From Dorea sp. AM10-31 (lineage in GTDB: Bacteria > Bacillota > Clostridia > Lachnospirales > Lachnospiraceae), in NCBI RefSeq assembly GCF_003435815.1, contig NZ_QTUV01000002.1:434001-498000 (forward strand): 64,000 nucleotides of DNA, written 5' to 3'. Each line of letters opens with the position of its first letter. Within the stretch, counting starts at the first letter, position 1. The notes beneath the pieces were generated by a model. It ran no database searches and was not told where the DNA came from. It saw only the letters and a program-made list of their open reading frames with translations. Below, in pieces: positions 9,285 to 18,558 of the stretch. Position numbers and translations under genes: made by a program.

Positions 9285-10958
9285 TTATGACTGTTTTGGA
9301 ACTTCCAGAATAGCTCCTCTGTTTCCGGATGTTACCATAGAAGCATATCTTGCCAGATAACCGGTTGTAACTTTCGGCTCTCTCGGTGTCCATGCTGCTT
9401 TTCTCTTAGCCAGTTCTTCATCAGATACATCCAGTTCCAGTTTCAGATTCGGAATATCAATCTTAATAATATCTCCTTCTTCAACTAACGCAATCGGTCC
9501 GCCAACTGCGGCTTCCGGTGAAACATGTCCGATGGATGCTCCTCTGGATGCTCCACTGAAACGTCCGTCTGTAATTAAGGCAACACTGGAACCAAGTCCC
9601 ATTCCTGCGATTGCAGAAGTCGGGTTCAGCATCTCACGCATACCCGGTCCACCTTTCGGTCCTTCATAGCGGATTACAACTACATCACCTTTTACAATTT
9701 TGCCACCCTTGATTGCTGCGATTGCGTCTTCTTCGCATTCAAATACTCTTGCCGGTCCTTCATGTACCAGCATCTCATCTACAACTGCGGAGCGTTTTAC
9801 AACACTTCCGTCCGGTGCAAGATTACCTTTCAATACTGCAAGTCCGCCTGTTGGTGTATATGGATTGTCGATTGGACGGATAACTTCCGGATTTTTGTTG
9901 ACTGCTTCTTTAATATTTTCTCCGACGGTTTTACCTGTAACCGTCATACACTCTGTATGCAGTAAGCCTTTTTTATTCAGCTCGTTCATAACTGCATATA
10001 CACCGCCGGCTTCATTCAGGTCTTCCATGTAAGTCGGGCCTGCCGGTGCCAGATGGCAGAGGTTCGGTGTCTTCTCGCTAATGCCATTTGCAAAATCGAT
10101 TTCAAAATCCATACCGATCTCATGAGCGATTGCCGGCAGATGCAGCATACTGTTTGTAGAACATCCCAGTGCCATATCTACAGTCAATGCATTTAAGATT
10201 GCTTCTTTTGTCATAATATCTCTTGGGCGGATATTCTTCTCAAGCATCTCCATAACTTTCATACCTGCATGTTTTGCAAGGCGGATTCTCTCAGAATATA
10301 CGGCCGGGATTGTTCCGTTACCGCGGAGTCCCATTCCAAGCACTTCTGTCAGACAATTCATGCTGTTCGCTGTATACATTCCGGAACAGGATCCACATGT
10401 CGGACATACTTTATTTTCAAATTCACACAGATCTTCATCTGTCATTGTTCCTGCTGCATTGGCTCCAACCGCCTCAAACATGCTGGACAAACTTCTCTTT
10501 TGTCCTTTTACATGACCTGCAAGCATAGGACCGCCACTTACAAATACTGTCGGCACATTAATTCTTGCCGCTGCCATCAGAAGTCCCGGTACATTCTTAT
10601 CGCAGTTCGGCACCATAACCAGTGCATCAAACTGATGTGCCATTGCCATTGCTTCCGTAGAATCTGCGATCAAATCTCTTGTTACAAGGGAATATTTCAT
10701 TCCGATATGTCCCATTGCAATTCCGTCACACACAGCGATTGCCGGAAATACAATCGGTGTTCCACCTGCCATGGAAACTCCCTGTTTTACCGCATTAACG
10801 ATTTTGTCCAGATTCATATGTCCCGGCACAATCTCATTATATGAACTTACGATTCCGACCAGTGGTCTTTCCATCTCTTCCTGTGTAAGACCAAGTGCAT
10901 TAAATAATGAACGATGCGGTGCCTGCTGTTTTCCTTTTGTTACTGTATCACTTCTCAT
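9285..10958 (-). CDS. ilvD: Dihydroxy-acid dehydratase
   Basis: Fe-S/Mg enzyme that dehydrates dihydroxy-isovalerate and dihydroxy-methylvalerate to the keto acids of valine and isoleucine. It is 557 residues, the expected length. Cluster cysteines are seen in [17 protein letters not shown] near residue 118 and in [18 protein letters not shown] near 190. The C-terminus has the conserved [33 protein letters not shown] ribosome site precedes the ATG. It lies between leuB (33 bp) and ilvB (46 bp). Confidence 0.95.
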   Translation of the reverse strand: MRSDTVTKGKQQAPHRSLFNALGLTQEEMERPLVGIVSSYNEIVPGHMNLDKIVNAVKQGVSMAGGTPIVFPAIAVCDGIAMGHIGMKYSLVTRDLIADSTEAMAMAHQFDALVMVPNCDKNVPGLLMAAARINVPTVFVSGGPMLAGHVKGQKRSLSSMFEAVGANAAGTMTDEDLCEFENKVCPTCGSCSGMYTANSMNCLTEVLGMGLRGNGTIPAVYSERIRLAKHAGMKVMEMLEKNIRPRDIMTKEAILNALTVDMALGCSTNSMLHLPAIAHEIGMDFEIDFANGISEKTPNLCHLAPAGPTYMEDLNEAGGVYAVMNELNKKGLLHTECMTVTGKTVGENIKEAVNKNPEVIRPIDNPYTPTGGLAVLKGNLAPDGSVVKRSAVVDEMLVHEGPARVFECEEDAIAAIKGGKIVKGDVVVIRYEGPKGGPGMREMLNPTSAIAGMGLGSSVALITDGRFSGASRGASIGHVSPEAAVGGPIALVEEGDIIKIDIPNLKLELDVSDEELAKRKAAWTPREPKVTTGYLARYASMVTSGNRGAILEVPKQS

Positions 10959-10991
10959 GTTTCTTTCCCTCCTGTAACCTTATTGACATTC

Positions 10992-12077
10992 CTATTCGAT
11001 ATATCCTGCGATCAGGTCTCCCATTTTCTCAGTTCCAACCTGTGTCTTTCCTTCTGACATGATATCAATCGTACGATATCCTTCTTTTAATACTTTTTCA
11101 ACCGCATTCTCAATTGCATCTGCTTCTTTATCCAGATCGAAGCTGAATCTTAACATCATTGCCGCAGATAAAATTGTTGCGATTGGGTTTGCGATTCCTT
11201 TTCCTGCAATATCCGGCGCAGAACCGCCGCTTGGCTCGTACAGGCCAAATTTGGTTTCATTAAGGCTCGCACTTGCCAGCATTCCGATGGAACCGGTTAC
11301 CATACTTGCTTCATCAGATAAAATATCTCCAAACATGTTCTCTGTAAGAACTACATCAAACTGTTTCGGATCTCTGACAAGCTGCATTGCACAGTTGTCA
11401 ACGAGCATATGTTCCAGTGTTACTTCCGGATAATCCTTTGCAACTTCTTCTACAACTTTTCTCCACAATCTGGAAGAATCAAGTACGTTTGCTTTGTCTA
11501 CACTTGTTACCTTCTTTCTGCGCTTCATAGCAATGTCAAAACCACGCTTTGCAATTCTGCGGATCTCATTTTCATTATATGTAAGTGAATCGTGCGCAGT
11601 TATCACGCCGTCTTCTTCTATGGTCTTTCTCTCACCGAAATAGAGACCTCCTGTCAGTTCACGCATGATCATCAGATCAAATCCGCCTTCTGTGATTTCT
11701 TCTTTTAATGGGCATGCGCCTTTCAGTTCATCATAAAGAATCGCCGGTCTTAAGTTAGCAAATAAATTCAGTTCTTTACGAATCTTTAAAAGTCCTGCTT
11801 CCGGTCTCTTGGACGGCTCTAACTGATACCAAGGTGAAGTCTTTGCATCTCCTCCGATGGATCCCATCAGCACTGCATCACTTGCTTTTGCTTGTGCAAC
11901 TGTCTCACTCGTAAGCGGTACTCCGTGTACATCAATAGAAGCTCCACCCATCAGAAGCTGTGTGTAATTGCATGTATGTCCGTAAACATCTGCAACTTTG
12001 TCGAGAACCTTCATTGCTTCTGTTACAATCTCCGGTCCGATTCCATCCCCTTTGATCACACCAATATTTAAATTCAT
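10992..12077 (-). CDS. leuB: 3-isopropylmalate dehydrogenase
   Basis: Leucine pathway enzyme that oxidatively decarboxylates 3-isopropylmalate. Starting at the ATG at 12077 gives 361 residues ([16 protein letters not shown]), the family length, with AGGAAGG upstream; an extra 24 in-frame codons to 12149 are unlikely to be translated. Seen: [17 protein letters not shown], the substrate tyrosine region GGLYFGERK, the metal-binding region [15 protein letters not shown], and [18 protein letters not shown]. It is the first gene of the five-gene operon; leuA, leuC and leuD are not nearby. Confidence 0.94.
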   Translation of the reverse strand: MNLNIGVIKGDGIGPEIVTEAMKVLDKVADVYGHTCNYTQLLMGGASIDVHGVPLTSETVAQAKASDAVLMGSIGGDAKTSPWYQLEPSKRPEAGLLKIRKELNLFANLRPAILYDELKGACPLKEEITEGGFDLMIMRELTGGLYFGERKTIEEDGVITAHDSLTYNENEIRRIAKRGFDIAMKRRKKVTSVDKANVLDSSRLWRKVVEEVAKDYPEVTLEHMLVDNCAMQLVRDPKQFDVVLTENMFGDILSDEASMVTGSIGMLASASLNETKFGLYEPSGGSAPDIAGKGIANPIATILSAAMMLRFSFDLDKEADAIENAVEKVLKEGYRTIDIMSEGKTQVGTEKMGDLIAGYIE

Positions 12078-12175
12078 AATCGCTCTTCCTTCCTGTGTAA
12101 ATATATCTTTCAACGCACTCACGTATCTATAAGAACCTGCCACCGGCAAAATCTTTCGAATGTTATATCACTTAA

Positions 12176-12193
12176 AACAGAGTGTGCTCTGTT
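12176..12193. promoter_or_regulatory. Perfect-arm dyad in the leuB leader (candidate operator)
   Basis: Arms AACAGAG and CTCTGTT are separated by 4 bp. It lies 22 bp downstream of the leuB -10 box. The stem is followed by only four T on the minus strand, so an operator or small leader hairpin fits better than a terminator. The regulator is unknown. Confidence 0.45.
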
Positions 12194-12214
12194 AATATAA
12201 ATAATATACATCCT

Positions 12215-12243
12215 ATAATATCTTATTTTCTTACAGCTTTCAA
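12215..12243 (-). promoter_or_regulatory. Promoter for leuB-ilvD-ilvB-serC-serA
   Basis: On the minus strand: TTGAAA, 17 bp, TATTAT. It leaves an untranslated leader of about 130 nt that holds the dyad at 12176-12193. No T-box specifier or conserved T-box sequence is visible. Confidence 0.6.
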
Positions 12244-12261
12244 GACTTTAATACGCTAAAA

Positions 12262-12672
12262 TTACAAATTGTCTGCGCCGAAACCAAGTGGTAATAATTC
12301 TTTCAGGCTGTAAGTTACATATTCATCCTGACTTTTTGCCAGAATAATCTCTAATTTATCAGGATCTGCGAACTCCTGCATCACCTGTCTGCACACTCCG
12401 CATGGCGGGCAATAAGTATGCATACCTTTTGTATCTTCATTCACTATACAGATCTTTGTAAAATGTCGTTCTCCTTCACTGACCGCTTTGAAAAATGCCG
12501 TTCTCTCCGCACAGTTGCTTGGCGTATATGCGGCATTTTCAATATTACATCCGGTGTAGATTTTTCCACTCTCTGTAAGAAGCGCCGCACCGACTTTAAA
12601 TCCCGAATACGGTACATAGGCATATTCAAGCGCAGAAAAAGCTTCTCTGATCAGTTGTTGTATACTGTCCAT
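12262..12672 (-). CDS. cdd: Cytidine deaminase
   Basis: Zinc enzyme converting cytidine or deoxycytidine to uridine or deoxyuridine. It is 136 residues, typical of the tetrameric class. The catalytic pattern is complete: NIENAAYTPSNCAERTAFF holds the first zinc cysteine and the glutamate, and PPCGVCRQVM the other two cysteines. It follows udp by 14 bp on the same strand, forming a pyrimidine salvage pair in which cytidine becomes uridine and then uracil plus ribose 1-phosphate. Confidence 0.95.
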   Translation of the reverse strand: MDSIQQLIREAFSALEYAYVPYSGFKVGAALLTESGKIYTGCNIENAAYTPSNCAERTAFFKAVSEGERHFTKICIVNEDTKGMHTYCPPCGVCRQVMQEFADPDKLEIILAKSQDEYVTYSLKELLPLGFGADNL

Positions 12673-12686
12673 CTGTCGCTCCTTCC

Positions 12687-13475
12687 TTATATTTTCTGTT
12701 TTTTCCGATCTTCTCTTATCAGGCTACGGATTGCCTCAACCGCAGTTTTTATTGGAAGTTCCGTATCATGAACTACCGGATTGTCCAGACCTTCTTTTGC
12801 GCGTTCCTGGTTTGCCATCACCAAAAGCACGGTTCCTATCCGCACGCGAAGATAACTTCCTACTATATATAATGCAGCAGATTCCATCTCAGACGCAAGG
12901 CAACCCATTCTCTTCCATGCTTCCCATTTGTTCAGCAGCTCATAGCTTACCGGTTTGCTCTCCGGTGTATGCTGTCCGTAAAAGGAATCTTTACTTTCCA
13001 CTACCCCGGCATGATAGGGAACGCACATCTCCTTCGCCGCTCCGATTAATGCATTCACGACTTCTATATCTGCTACAGCAGGATATTCTATCGGCGCATA
13101 TTCTTTACTTGTTCCTTCCATGCGGACTGCTCCGGTTGCAATAACCAGATCTCCGCTTTTTACGGAAAGATCAATTCCTCCGCTTGTACCGACACGGATG
13201 AATGTATCTGCTCCTGCCTTTACTAATTCCTCCAGAGCAATTGCCGCCGAAGGACCTCCAATTCCGGTAGATGTGACACTGACCTTTACTCCGTTCAGTG
13301 TTCCGGTATAAGTTACAAACTCCCGGCTGTCTGCAACCAGTTTTGCATCATCCAGATGTTCTGCAATCTTCTTACAGCGTTTTGGATCTCCCGGAAGAAT
13401 AACATACTTTCCAACTTCACCGGGTGCGACCTGTATATGATACTGTCTGTTTGGATCTTCCGAATAATTCACCAT
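12687..13475 (-). CDS. udp: Uridine phosphorylase
   Basis: Splits uridine with phosphate into uracil and ribose 1-phosphate. I start at the ATG at 13475 (262 aa) because AGGGAGG sits 8 nt upstream; a start seven codons earlier would overlap that site. Family signs: [19 protein letters not shown] at the phosphate site, the NP-family signature [17 protein letters not shown], and [20 protein letters not shown] supplies the ribose-binding glutamate region. It is the first gene of the udp-cdd unit. Confidence 0.9.
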   Translation of the reverse strand: MVNYSEDPNRQYHIQVAPGEVGKYVILPGDPKRCKKIAEHLDDAKLVADSREFVTYTGTLNGVKVSVTSTGIGGPSAAIALEELVKAGADTFIRVGTSGGIDLSVKSGDLVIATGAVRMEGTSKEYAPIEYPAVADIEVVNALIGAAKEMCVPYHAGVVESKDSFYGQHTPESKPVSYELLNKWEAWKRMGCLASEMESAALYIVGSYLRVRIGTVLLVMANQERAKEGLDNPVVHDTELPIKTAVEAIRSLIREDRKKQKI

Positions 13476-13506
13476 ATCCAAATCCTCCCTTATCATTTTT
13501 CTTCTT

Positions 13507-13515
13507 ATTATATCA
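13507..13515 (-). promoter_or_regulatory. Extended -10 promoter element for udp-cdd
   Basis: TGATATAAT on the minus strand (TGn plus TATAAT) lies 32 bp before the udp start; the -35 region is poor, as is usual for extended -10 promoters. Confidence 0.45.
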
Positions 13516-13568
13516 TGTTTTCCCGGATAGCTCCATAGCTGCCATTTGTCACAGCATTTTCCTCATCA

Positions 13569-13596
13569 CAAAAAAAGAATGTGCCTTGGCACATTC
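13569..13596 (-). terminator. Terminator of pflB-pflA
   Basis: Perfect inverted repeat GAATGTGCC-TT-GGCACATTC, followed on the minus strand by seven T. Confidence 0.88.
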
Positions 13597-13614
13597 CAGT
13601 ATTTTCATATACTT

Positions 13615-14352
13615 TTATAAATATGATGCAGTCTTCAGAATCTCATTCGCATTCTGAATTCTTTCCTGCGTCGGAGGTTCGATGCCTTCCAGTCCGTAAG
13701 GGATACCAAGTTCTTTCCACTTGTATACTCCCAACGTATGATATGGAAGCACTTCCACACGTTCTACGTGATCAAGTTTCTCTATGAAATCATGCAGTTT
13801 CCATAAATAGTCGTCCCTGTCACTTCTTTCCGGCACCAGTACATGACGAATCCACATAGATTTACCTGTATCCGACAGGTATTTTGCCATATCAAGAATG
13901 TTGTCATTCTTCTGTCCGGTCAGAAGCACATGCTGCTCCTCATCCATATGCTTAATATCTAACATTACAAGATCTGTTACTTCCATCAGCTTTTCAAATT
14001 TAGAAAAGAATGGTTCTTCTCTTGTAAATGGATTACCACAGGTATCTAGAGTTGTGTGAACTCCTTTTTCTTTCGCTTTTGTAAACAGCTCCAGCAGAAA
14101 ATCAATCTGCAGGAGTGGTTCTCCTCCACTGACGGTAATACCGCCCTTACTTCCCCAGTAAGAGCGGTATCTCAATGCTTTTTCAAGCAGTTCATCTGCT
14201 GTGTAAGGCGTTCCTGCCTGCATATTCCAAGTGTCCGGATTGTGACAGAACTGACAGCGCATTGCGCAGCCAGATAAAAAGATCACATACCGTACACCCG
14301 GTCCGTCAACGGAACCAAAACTTTCCAGAGAATGGATATATCCTTTCGTCAT
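13615..14352 (-). CDS. pflA: Pyruvate formate-lyase activating enzyme (radical SAM)
   Basis: Generates the glycyl radical on PflB using a 4Fe-4S cluster and SAM. It is 245 residues. The radical-SAM cysteines are in SGCAMRCQFCHNPDTW (CxxxCxxC) near residue 29, preceded by the family-typical GSVDGPGVRYVIFLSGC. GGITVSGGEPLLQ follows near 80. It lies 40 bp downstream of pflB on the same strand and ends at a strong terminator. Confidence 0.95.
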   Translation of the reverse strand: MTKGYIHSLESFGSVDGPGVRYVIFLSGCAMRCQFCHNPDTWNMQAGTPYTADELLEKALRYRSYWGSKGGITVSGGEPLLQIDFLLELFTKAKEKGVHTTLDTCGNPFTREEPFFSKFEKLMEVTDLVMLDIKHMDEEQHVLLTGQKNDNILDMAKYLSDTGKSMWIRHVLVPERSDRDDYLWKLHDFIEKLDHVERVEVLPYHTLGVYKWKELGIPYGLEGIEPPTQERIQNANEILKTASYL

Positions 14353-14392
14353 TGTTTTGCTCCTTTAGTATTTTTCAAATCAAATGTTCAGA

Positions 14393-16645
14393 CTACATCT
14401 GCTCGTGGCATGTTCTTGCGATTACGTCTAACTGCTGCTCACGTGTCAGGTCAATGAACTTAACAGCGTATCCGGATACACGGATTGTAAAGTTTGCGTA
14501 TTCCGGTTTCTCCGGATGTTCCATAGCATCACGCAGTTTGTCTACACCAAATACATTGACATTCAGATGATGTGCTCCGCGGTCGAAGTATCCATCCATA
14601 ACATGTACAAGGTTTTCTTTTCTTTCATCATCGCTGTGTCCAAGTGCGCTCGGACTGATTGTCTGTGTATTGGAAATACCATCCAGTGCCAGCTCATATG
14701 GAAGTTTAGCTACGGAGTTCAGTGAAGCTAACAAACCGCTCTTCTCTGCGCCGTATGACGGGTTAGCACCTGGTGATAACGGCTCGCCACCTTTTCTTCC
14801 ATCCGGAAGAGATCCTGTTGCTTTACCATATACAACGTTAGAAGTAATTGTAAGGATAGATGTCGTCGGTACAGAATTTCTGTAAGTGTGGCATTTGTTC
14901 AGCTTGTGCATAAATGTCTTCAGAAGCCAGATTGCCATGTCATCTGCACGGTCATCATCGTTACCATATCTTGGGAAGTCTCCCTCGATCTCAAAGTCAG
15001 TTGTAATTCCGTCTTCGTCACGGATTGGTTTAACCTTTGCATATTTGATAGCGCAAAGGGAATCTACTACATGAGAGAATCCTGCAATACCAGTTGCGAA
15101 AGAACGTTTTACATCTGTATCGATCAGTGCCATCTGTGCTGACTCATAGTAATATTTGTCATGCATATAGTGGATCATGTTCAGTGTATCAACATACAGC
15201 TTGCTTAACCACTCCATCATCTCGTCATATCTTTCCATCACCTCATCGAAGTCAAGATATTCCGATGTGATTGGTCGGTAAGCAGGTCCTACCTGAACTT
15301 TGTTCTTCTCATCAATACCACCGTTGATTGCGTATAACAGACACTTAGCAAGGTTTGCACGTGCTCCGAAGAACTGCATCTCTTTACCTGTCTCTGTTGC
15401 CGATACGCAGCAGCAGATTGAATAGTCATCGCCCCATACCGGACGCATAACATCATCGTTCTCATACTGGATTGAGCTTGTCTCTACGGAAATCAAAGCT
15501 GCAAACTTCTTAAAGTTCTCTGGCAGTCTTGAAGAATATAATACTGTAAGGTTTGGCTCCGGTGACGGTCCCATGTTCTTCAATGTGTGCAGGAAGCGAT
15601 AATCATTCTTTGTTACCATAGAACGTCCATCCTGTCCAAGGCCAGCTACTTCCAGTGTTGCCCATGTCGGATCTCCTGAGAACAGCTCGTTGTAAGATGG
15701 GATTCTTGCAAATTTAACCATACGGAACTTCATTACCATATGGTCGATCAGTTCCTGAGCTTCTTTCTCCGTCAGTTTTCCGGCTTTTAAGTCTCTTTCA
15801 ATATAAATATCAAGGAATGTAGAAATACGTCCGACACTCATTGCAGCTCCGTTCTGAGTCTTGATTGCTGCAAGGTATCCGAAATACAGCCACTGTGCTG
15901 CTTCTTTTGCATCTTTTGCCGGCTCTGAAATATCAAATCCGTAAGCAGCAGCCATTTCCTTCATCTCTTTCAACGCTTTGATCTGATCTGCAAGCTCTTC
16001 ACGGAGACGGAAATCTGTTCCTTTCATACCATGTCTTGCATAACGCTCAAAATCATACTGTTTCTTTTCAATAAGAAAATCGACACCATACAATGCAACA
16101 CGACGGTAATCACCTACGATACGTCCTCTTCCGTAAGTATCCGGAAGACCTGTGATGATCTTGTTATGTCTTGCTTTTTTCATCTCCGGTGTATAGATAT
16201 CAAATACTCCCTGGTTGTGTGTTTTATGATATTTTGTGAAAATCTCATGCAGCTTTTCGCTTGGCTGATATCCGTAAGTTGTACATGCCTGCTCAGCCAT
16301 CTTAATACCACCATATGGCATAAACGCTCTCTTAAGCGGTTTGTCTGTCTGAAGACCAACTACTTTTTCAAGATCCTTTGTTTCCTCACTGATGTATCCC
16401 GGTCCATAAGCTGTAAGTCCGGATACAACTTCTGTCTCCATATCAAGGACTCCGCCTTTGGCACGTTCTTCTTTCTGCAGTTCCTGAAGCTTTTCCCATA
16501 ATGTGTTGGTTGCTTCTGTAGGACCTTCCAGGAAGGACTCATCTCCCTCATATGGTGTGTAGTTTTCCTGAATAAAATCTCTTACGTCTATGGAATGTCT
16601 CCAGTTCTCTCCGGAGAAGCCTTCCCACTGTTCACGCTGTGTCAT
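14393..16645 (-). CDS. pflB: Formate acetyltransferase (pyruvate formate-lyase)
   Basis: Glycyl-radical enzyme splitting pyruvate plus CoA to acetyl-CoA and formate, central to anaerobic sugar fermentation. Start at the ATG at 16645 (750 aa) with AAAGGAG 8 nt upstream; the frame stays open 42 codons further but that part resembles no PFL. Active-site cysteines lie in [12 protein letters not shown], with three adjacent Cys where the E. coli enzyme has Ala-Cys-Cys. The radical glycine is in [14 protein letters not shown] about 25 residues from the C-terminus. The enzyme is oxygen-labile, consistent with an obligate anaerobe. Confidence 0.96.
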   Translation of the reverse strand: MTQREQWEGFSGENWRHSIDVRDFIQENYTPYEGDESFLEGPTEATNTLWEKLQELQKEERAKGGVLDMETEVVSGLTAYGPGYISEETKDLEKVVGLQTDKPLKRAFMPYGGIKMAEQACTTYGYQPSEKLHEIFTKYHKTHNQGVFDIYTPEMKKARHNKIITGLPDTYGRGRIVGDYRRVALYGVDFLIEKKQYDFERYARHGMKGTDFRLREELADQIKALKEMKEMAAAYGFDISEPAKDAKEAAQWLYFGYLAAIKTQNGAAMSVGRISTFLDIYIERDLKAGKLTEKEAQELIDHMVMKFRMVKFARIPSYNELFSGDPTWATLEVAGLGQDGRSMVTKNDYRFLHTLKNMGPSPEPNLTVLYSSRLPENFKKFAALISVETSSIQYENDDVMRPVWGDDYSICCCVSATETGKEMQFFGARANLAKCLLYAINGGIDEKNKVQVGPAYRPITSEYLDFDEVMERYDEMMEWLSKLYVDTLNMIHYMHDKYYYESAQMALIDTDVKRSFATGIAGFSHVVDSLCAIKYAKVKPIRDEDGITTDFEIEGDFPRYGNDDDRADDMAIWLLKTFMHKLNKCHTYRNSVPTTSILTITSNVVYGKATGSLPDGRKGGEPLSPGANPSYGAEKSGLLASLNSVAKLPYELALDGISNTQTISPSALGHSDDERKENLVHVMDGYFDRGAHHLNVNVFGVDKLRDAMEHPEKPEYANFTIRVSGYAVKFIDLTREQQLDVIARTCHEQM

Positions 16646-16689
16646 CGCACATACTCCTTTCATCCTTCGTTTTCTGTTTTTCGTTGCAA

Positions 16690-16718
16690 AGTATATCATC
16701 TTGTGAATAAAATAGCAA
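16690..16718 (-). promoter_or_regulatory. Promoter for pflB-pflA
   Basis: On the minus strand: TTGCTA, 17 bp, TATACT. A TTGTGAATAAAATAGCAA stretch (16701-16718, plus strand) covers the spacer and -35 and partly resembles a Rex redox-repressor site. The 297 bp between pflB and yajC hold this promoter, the yajC terminator and AT-rich sequence; no further gene is seen. Confidence 0.65.
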
Positions 16719-16885
16719 GCATATTTTTGATAATCGTTCTCATTACAACGCTTGTACATGATTTTGTGCAATTTTGCCTGTTTTTGCGCCTTATATTGTA
16801 TTTTCGCACGTACAAAACTGGTCTTTTTTATATAGTTTTTCTATATCTATATAGGTGCATGCAATATGCTAACATCAAGAATATA

Positions 16886-16915
16886 TAAAAAAGGACGCCC
16901 TCTACGGACATCCCT
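16886..16915 (-). terminator. Terminator downstream of yajC
   Basis: An 8-bp stem GGATGTCC / GGGCGTCC (two G-U pairs) with loop GTAGA, followed on the minus strand by TTTTTT. Confidence 0.75.
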
Positions 16916-16942
16916 TTCTGATATCTTCTTCAATTATATCTC

Positions 16943-17248
16943 TTATTCAGCAGATGCCTTCTCGACCTGTGCAATTGCTGCTTTCTGCATCGGGATACGG
17001 CAATTCTTGTTGTTACCGAATTCCACGATCAGATCATCATCACTGATGTCGATGATCACACCGTAAAAACCGCTTGATGTGAGTACTGTATCTCCAACTT
17101 CCATCTCTGCGATCATAGCCTGTACTCTCTTCTGTTCTTTCTTCTGTGGTCTGATGAATAAAAACCAGAATCCACCAAAGATCAATGCATATATTAAAAC
17201 TAAAACAATCCCGTTTACCGGTGAACTCTGTGCTGCTAATGTAAACAT
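16943..17248 (-). CDS. yajC: Preprotein translocase accessory subunit YajC
   Basis: Small SecDF-associated inner-membrane protein of 101 residues. One membrane segment (about residues 13-32, GIVLVLIYALIFGGFWFLFI) is followed by the family motif RPQKKEQKRVQAMI and a C-terminal beta domain (VGDTVLTSSGFYGVIIDI). It lies 91 bp downstream of tgt, the classic tgt-yajC order; secD/secF do not follow here, since a terminator ends the unit. Confidence 0.93.
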   Translation of the reverse strand: MFTLAAQSSPVNGIVLVLIYALIFGGFWFLFIRPQKKEQKRVQAMIAEMEVGDTVLTSSGFYGVIIDISDDDLIVEFGNNKNCRIPMQKAAIAQVEKASAE

Positions 17249-17339
17249 ATTTCTTCCTCCTAATATTTTTAAACACTATTGCTATCATACACAATAATGC
17301 AGGCTCTAGCAAGCTATTTCCCACAATTTCATAGAAATT

Positions 17340-18473
17340 TTACGAATTATTCCCCGAAACTGCGTCCAGTTTCCATTTCTTATATTCCTTATATCTTCCC
17401 GCTTCTATAGCATCCCGTATTTCTTCCATCATCGTATTATAGAAATACAGATTGTGAAGCACGCAGAGCCGCATGCCGAGCATCTCTTTTGCTTTCAGCA
17501 AATGTCTGATATACGCTCTGGAATAGGAACGGCATGCCGGACACTGGCATCCTTCCTCGATCGGCTTATCATCCAGTTCAAATCTGGCATTAAAAAGATT
17601 CAGTTTTCCATGATTCGTATAGACATGTCCATGTCTTCCGTTACGGCTTGGATATACACAGTCAAAGAAGTCTACTCCACGGTCAACCGCCTCCAGAATG
17701 TTTGCCGGTGTGCCGACTCCCATCAGATACGTCGGTTTGTTCTCAGGCAGATGCGGTACAACCGCATCCAGAATCCGGTACATCTCTTCATGTGTTTCTC
17801 CGACCGCAAGTCCGCCGATCGCATAACCATCCAGATCAAGTTGTGCAATCTCCTGTGCATGGCGGATACGGATATCTTCATAGACGCCACCCTGGTTAAT
17901 TCCAAAAAGCATCTGCTGCTTATTGATCGTATCCGGAAGACTGTTCAGACGGTTCATCTCTGCCTTACAGCGTTTCAGCCATCTGGTTGTCCGGTCAACC
18001 GATTTTTCCATATAATCTCTTTTTGCAATACTCGACGGACATTCATCAAATGCCATTGCTATTGTAGACGCAAGATTAGACTGAATCTGCATACTTTCCT
18101 CCGGTCCCATAAAAATCTTGTGCCCGTCTATATGGGAGTTGAAATAAACTCCTTCTTCTTTGATTCTTCTGAGTCCTGCCAGAGAAAAAACCTGAAACCC
18201 GCCGGAATCTGTAAGGATTGGCTTATCCCAGGTCATAAATTTATGAAGACCGCCCAGCTTTTTCACAACTTCATCTCCCGGACGCACATGGAGATGATAC
18301 GTATTTGAAAGTTCCACCTGCGTCTTGATCTGCTGGAGGTCATCTGTGGAAACTGCGCCCTTGATCGCGGCCGCCGTTCCCACATTCATAAATACAGGTG
18401 TCTCTATAACACCATGCACTGTATGCAATCTTCCTCTTTTGGCAAGACCATCTTTTTTAATTAATTCATACAT
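17340..18473 (-). CDS. tgt: tRNA-guanine transglycosylase
   Basis: Exchanges guanine-34 for preQ1 in GUN-anticodon tRNAs. Start at the ATG at 18473 (377 aa) with GAGG 8 nt upstream; twelve further in-frame codons upstream lack a ribosome site. Catalytic aspartates are seen in LTDSGGFQVFSL (near residue 92) and VDFFDCVYPSRNGRHG (near 268). The zinc site is CQCPACRSYSRAYIRH followed by the histidine of CVLHNLYFYN. It lies 85 bp after the L,D-transpeptidase gene. Confidence 0.95.
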   Translation of the reverse strand: MYELIKKDGLAKRGRLHTVHGVIETPVFMNVGTAAAIKGAVSTDDLQQIKTQVELSNTYHLHVRPGDEVVKKLGGLHKFMTWDKPILTDSGGFQVFSLAGLRRIKEEGVYFNSHIDGHKIFMGPEESMQIQSNLASTIAMAFDECPSSIAKRDYMEKSVDRTTRWLKRCKAEMNRLNSLPDTINKQQMLFGINQGGVYEDIRIRHAQEIAQLDLDGYAIGGLAVGETHEEMYRILDAVVPHLPENKPTYLMGVGTPANILEAVDRGVDFFDCVYPSRNGRHGHVYTNHGKLNLFNARFELDDKPIEEGCQCPACRSYSRAYIRHLLKAKEMLGMRLCVLHNLYFYNTMMEEIRDAIEAGRYKEYKKWKLDAVSGNNS

Positions 18474-18558
18474 GATCTTATCCTCATTGCTTTCTGTGAT
18501 TTTCATCATTTACTGCTTATTATCTCTTTATTCCTTAATTGCTGCCAGCAGCACTTTT

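Noticed and set aside
10269-10844. 191-aa plus-strand ORF
   Set aside because: Antisense to ilvD; composition typical of reverse-frame translation.
12078-12214. T-box leader upstream of leuB
   Set aside because: No T-box consensus sequence, specifier stem or antiterminator is visible; only a short dyad.
16646-16885. Small gene or riboswitch in the pflB upstream region
   Set aside because: AT-rich with short dyads but no aptamer pattern; the open pflB-frame extension lacks a ribosome site.
17454-18308. 284-aa plus-strand ORF, the longest antisense frame
   Set aside because: Fully opposite tgt, Cys/Ser/His-rich composition, no domain, no ribosome site.
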